Source: Bacteroidota bacterium
Lineage (GTDB): Bacteria; Bacteroidota; Ignavibacteria; Kapaibacteriales; UBA2268
DNA: 9,140 nucleotides
NCBI GenBank assembly: GCA_022708005.1
Contig: JAKIZN010000044.1
Coordinates: 1-9,140 of the forward strand
Direction: 5' to 3'
Positions 7,204 through 9,140 of this stretch are shown here, one piece after another. The notes beneath the pieces are model-generated. The model was not told where the DNA came from, ran no database searches, and saw only the letters and a program-made list of their open reading frames with translations. The position numbers and the translations under genes are program-made. How positions within the stretch are numbered: position 1 is the first letter of the stretch; every line of letters begins with the position of its first letter.

Positions 7204-7303
7204 AAACCCAAATAATGCATTAGAAACCTTTTAAGACAGCCCCATCTTAAAATCTAATATTTTCTTATAGATACGCAATCAGTTATTATTCCTAATGTAT
7301 TAT

Positions 7304-7332
7304 TTGAGTTTTCATAGTGTTATCACTAATTT
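7304..7332 (+). promoter_or_regulatory. promoter candidate for the beta-propeller gene
   Basis: TTGAGT (7304-7309) and TAATTT (7327-7332) are 17 bases apart. The site also fits the Bacteroidota form TTTG (7303-7306), 20 bases, TAnnTTT (7327-7333). It lies outside the palindromic element and would give a 5' leader of about 80 bases. The rest of 7248-7417 is AT-rich and shows no gene or other structure. Confidence 0.38.
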
Positions 7333-7417
7333 TTTTCTTATTTCGTATTATACAATATCGGCGATATACAGCAAATTATCGTGGTTCAATTTGTGCTATT
7401 CTTTAGTGGGGTCAGCT

Positions 7418-9140
7418 ATGAAAAATCTTTTTTTACTTTCTTTTTTCTTTGTGATGCTGCCCGTGGTAGCTATGCCGCAGCAATGTCAGTGGGCGCAAAG
7501 GATAGGTGGTAGCAATTACGACTATGCCGATGACATTGCAGCAGACGCAAGTGGCAACGTTTATGTTGCAGGACGCACAAATACTTATAACATTACTTTA
7601 AACAATGGAATTAGCCTATTAGGCAAAGGCGATTACGACGGATATGTGGTAAAATACAACTCATCTGGGCTATGCCAATGGGCACATAGAATTGGTGGAA
7701 CTAACGCGGATTATGTATATGGGATGGCTTTAGATAGTAACGGTAATGTCTATGTCGTGGGTGATTTTCGCTCTGCTTCTATTACTTTCGCTAGCGGCGT
7801 AGTTTTAACAAAATCTGCGAAAGTGGATATTTTTTTAGCAAAGTATAATTCGGCTGGAGTATTGCAATGGGCTGAGCAGATTACCAATGCAGGTGGCTAC
7901 AATCCGCAAAAAGTGGCAGTAGATCCAAATGGCAACGTCTATGTTGCAGGCGCCTTTAATGTCGTTTCAGACACAATAGCTTTCAATAATGGGGTCAGCA
8001 TGGTCGCCACTGGCAGTAATTCTTTTATAGCAAAATATAATTCATCTGGGCTATGTCAATGGGCAGAGAAAATAACGAATGGGCGTGAAATACAAAGTAT
8101 AACGGTAGGCGACGCGAATAGCGTTTATATTACATCTTCCTATAGTGGCACGCTCACACCTATTTTCAATAATGGAGTATCGATTCAACCTTCTATTGGT
8201 TATAGTGATTCTTACATAGCTAAATACAATGCGTCTGGGCTGTGCCAATGGGCTCGAAGTATAACAGGACCTGGCAATGAATTAGTGTATGGTATTGCAG
8301 CAAAAGGCAGTGACGTTTATGCTGTTGGTATATTCATCAAGATGGGAGCTTTTGGGGTAACTAATATTTATTTTAATAATTACGTGGCTCTTACTGCGGA
8401 TTATTCAGCCGCTTTTATTGCTAAATATGATTCGTCTGGATTATGCCAATGGGCAGAAAAAATTACCGGGTCTGGAGGTAGCGGCTCGCAGCAATTAAAG
8501 AGTGCAACAATAGGTGGCGACGGAAATATGTATTGTATTGGCACCTTTGGAGCGGATACTCTGACTTTAAATAATAACGTAACTCTTGCACGCTATAACA
8601 TTGCTGGATACGACGATGATGTGTTTTTTACAAAGTATAACTCATCTGGCGACTGCCAATGGGCAGAAAGGATTGCAGGCAGCCACTACGAGTATGCCTC
8701 AGGCGTGGTGTTGGACGGAAGCAACAACATTTATCTGGCAGGTAGATTCCAATCGGACACAGTTCGTTTCAACAACGGCAAAAATCTACCTCTGAGCGCT
8801 AAAGAAGATGCTTTTGTTTGTAAATATGAACAACTATATTCTTCACAAATTATATCGCCTACAGCCGCTTGGAACATACTTTCTGCAAACGTTGTGCCTG
8901 CAAATACATCGATGAGTAGTATATTAAGTCCACTTTCAGGCAACTTGCAGCAAGTCAAAAACGTTTATGGCGAAATTTATGCTCCGCCATTTACCAATAC
9001 TTTGACCAGTTGGAATAAATACCACGCGTATCAAGTTCGCTTGACAACAGCAGCACAATTTCAAATTACTGGAACTCCGATTGTTCCCGAAGCTACTCCG
9101 ATTACTTTAAATCAGCTCGGCTGGTATTGGCTGCCATATT
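7418..9140 (+). CDS. secreted SBBP beta-propeller protein, 3' end beyond window
   Basis: An uninterrupted frame runs from ATG 7418 to the window edge (574 codons, no stop). Residues 1-18 are a Sec signal peptide (MKNLFLL, a hydrophobic core, PVVA), with likely cleavage after A18. Residues about 22-470 hold seven repeats of 63-70 residues, each beginning (C/L)QWA at residues 23, 86, 149, 213, 276, 343 and 413. Typical repeat elements are D-x-x-GNVYVAG, FNNGV and D-x-FIAKYNSSG, the pattern of SBBP beta-propeller repeats. From about residue 478 a different beta-rich module begins (AAWNILSANVVPANTSMSSIL, VKNVYGEIYAPPF, WNKYHAYQV, then LGWYWLPY). Similar modules with GWN...Y repeats precede type IX sorting domains in related bacteria. 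A sorting signal may therefore follow outside the window. GGGG at 7408-7411 lies 6 bases before the ATG. The function is unknown; a surface or secreted adhesive or structural role is inference. Confidence 0.85.
   Translation, partial: MKNLFLLSFFFVMLPVVAMPQQCQWAQRIGGSNYDYADDIAADASGNVYVAGRTNTYNITLNNGISLLGKGDYDGYVVKYNSSGLCQWAHRIGGTNADYVYGMALDSNGNVYVVGDFRSASITFASGVVLTKSAKVDIFLAKYNSAGVLQWAEQITNAGGYNPQKVAVDPNGNVYVAGAFNVVSDTIAFNNGVSMVATGSNSFIAKYNSSGLCQWAEKITNGREIQSITVGDANSVYITSSYSGTLTPIFNNGVSIQPSIGYSDSYIAKYNASGLCQWARSITGPGNELVYGIAAKGSDVYAVGIFIKMGAFGVTNIYFNNYVALTADYSAAFIAKYDSSGLCQWAEKITGSGGSGSQQLKSATIGGDGNMYCIGTFGADTLTLNNNVTLARYNIAGYDDDVFFTKYNSSGDCQWAERIAGSHYEYASGVVLDGSNNIYLAGRFQSDTVRFNNGKNLPLSAKEDAFVCKYEQLYSSQIISPTAAWNILSANVVPANTSMSSILSPLSGNLQQVKNVYGEIYAPPFTNTLTSWNKYHAYQVRLTTAAQFQITGTPIVPEATPITLNQLGWYWLPY
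7484..8827 (+). repeat. seven in-frame blade repeats of the beta-propeller gene
   Basis: The repeat starts (codon for C or L of QWA) are at 7484, 7673, 7862, 8054, 8243, 8444 and 8654; the last blade closes with FVCKYE near 8813-8827. The DNA around the blade boundary is still similar between copies: 7652-7684 and 8033-8065 match at 30 of 33 bases, and all three differences are C/T at third codon positions. Blade 3 is the most divergent at the boundary (Leu for Cys). Blades 6 and 7 are the longest. Confidence 0.85.

Larger units (their letters stand above)
6988..7247. mobile_element. MITE-like palindromic element, no transposase
   Basis: About 260 bp bounded by 22-bp terminal inverted repeats at 6988-7009 and 7226-7247 that agree at 20 of 22 positions. 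The outer part, AGATGGGGCTGTCT, is perfectly repeated in inverted form as AGACAGCCCCATCT; the inner part is AAGGT against ACCTT. The G-rich GGGGCTGTCT end resembles termini of insertion sequences. If the ends are taken at GATG/CATC, a TTA flanks both sides (6986-6988 and 7247-7249), a possible 3-bp target duplication. The inside holds four hairpins and no reading frame, so an active copy of the matching transposase would have to be elsewhere. It could instead be a composite intergenic repeat with a role at the RNA level. The inverted repeats are certain; calling the element mobile is inference. Confidence 0.6.

Noticed and set aside
7213..7222. Perfect 10-bp palindrome TAATGCATTA
   Set aside because: An isolated AT-rich palindrome inside the element's right arm, with no second operator copy or regulator gene next to it.
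8586..8795. 69-codon plus-strand frame within the propeller gene
   Set aside because: Out of frame with the long continuous propeller frame, which has clear repeat signatures through this stretch.

Overview
The window reads almost entirely left to right and looks like chromosomal housekeeping sequence from a member of the Bacteroidota/Chlorobiota (FCB) branch, possibly an Ignavibacteria- or Kapabacteria-like lineage. The reasons are the 824-residue Lon, the style of Rho, and a secreted SBBP beta-propeller protein whose C-terminal module is of the kind carried by type IX secretion cargo in that branch. Most starts have a short purine-rich SD-like stretch (GGAG, GAGG, AGG), unlike typical Bacteroidia. 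The placement is inference; there is no rRNA here.

Layout. Positions 1-231 hold the C-terminal zinc domain of the redox chaperone Hsp33 (hslO). Six bases later comes lon, the ATP-dependent protease (238-2712). After a 110-base gap, four genes are packed with 4-, 1- and 1-base overlaps (2823-5429): a STAS-domain anti-sigma-factor antagonist, a lipoprotein with a GH16-like fold that seems to lack the catalytic motif, and the two subunits of exonuclease VII (xseA, xseB). A 181-base AT-rich gap carries a good promoter candidate for rho (5611-6933), the transcription termination factor.

The 484-base gap after rho (6934-7417) is the most unusual part. It holds a transposase-free palindromic element of about 260 bp, bounded by 22-bp imperfect terminal inverted repeats and containing four hairpins. 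Three of them lie in an inner 118-bp palindrome centred near 7144. The left end of the element is partly duplicated just outside it. The element resembles a MITE or a composite intergenic repeat. It lies between rho and a promoter candidate for the last gene.

From 7418 to the window edge runs an incomplete gene, open through the end of the window, for a secreted protein. It has a signal peptide, seven SBBP beta-propeller blades each opening with a (C/L)QWA motif, and the start of a C-terminal beta-rich module. The first part of the window therefore covers protein quality control (Hsp33, Lon), DNA repair or processing (ExoVII) and transcription termination (Rho). The end is an accessory, probably cell-surface or secreted, locus. 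I did not see a complete undescribed defence or mobile system. The most novel items are the palindromic element and the STAS/dead-GH16-lipoprotein pair fused translationally to xseAB.
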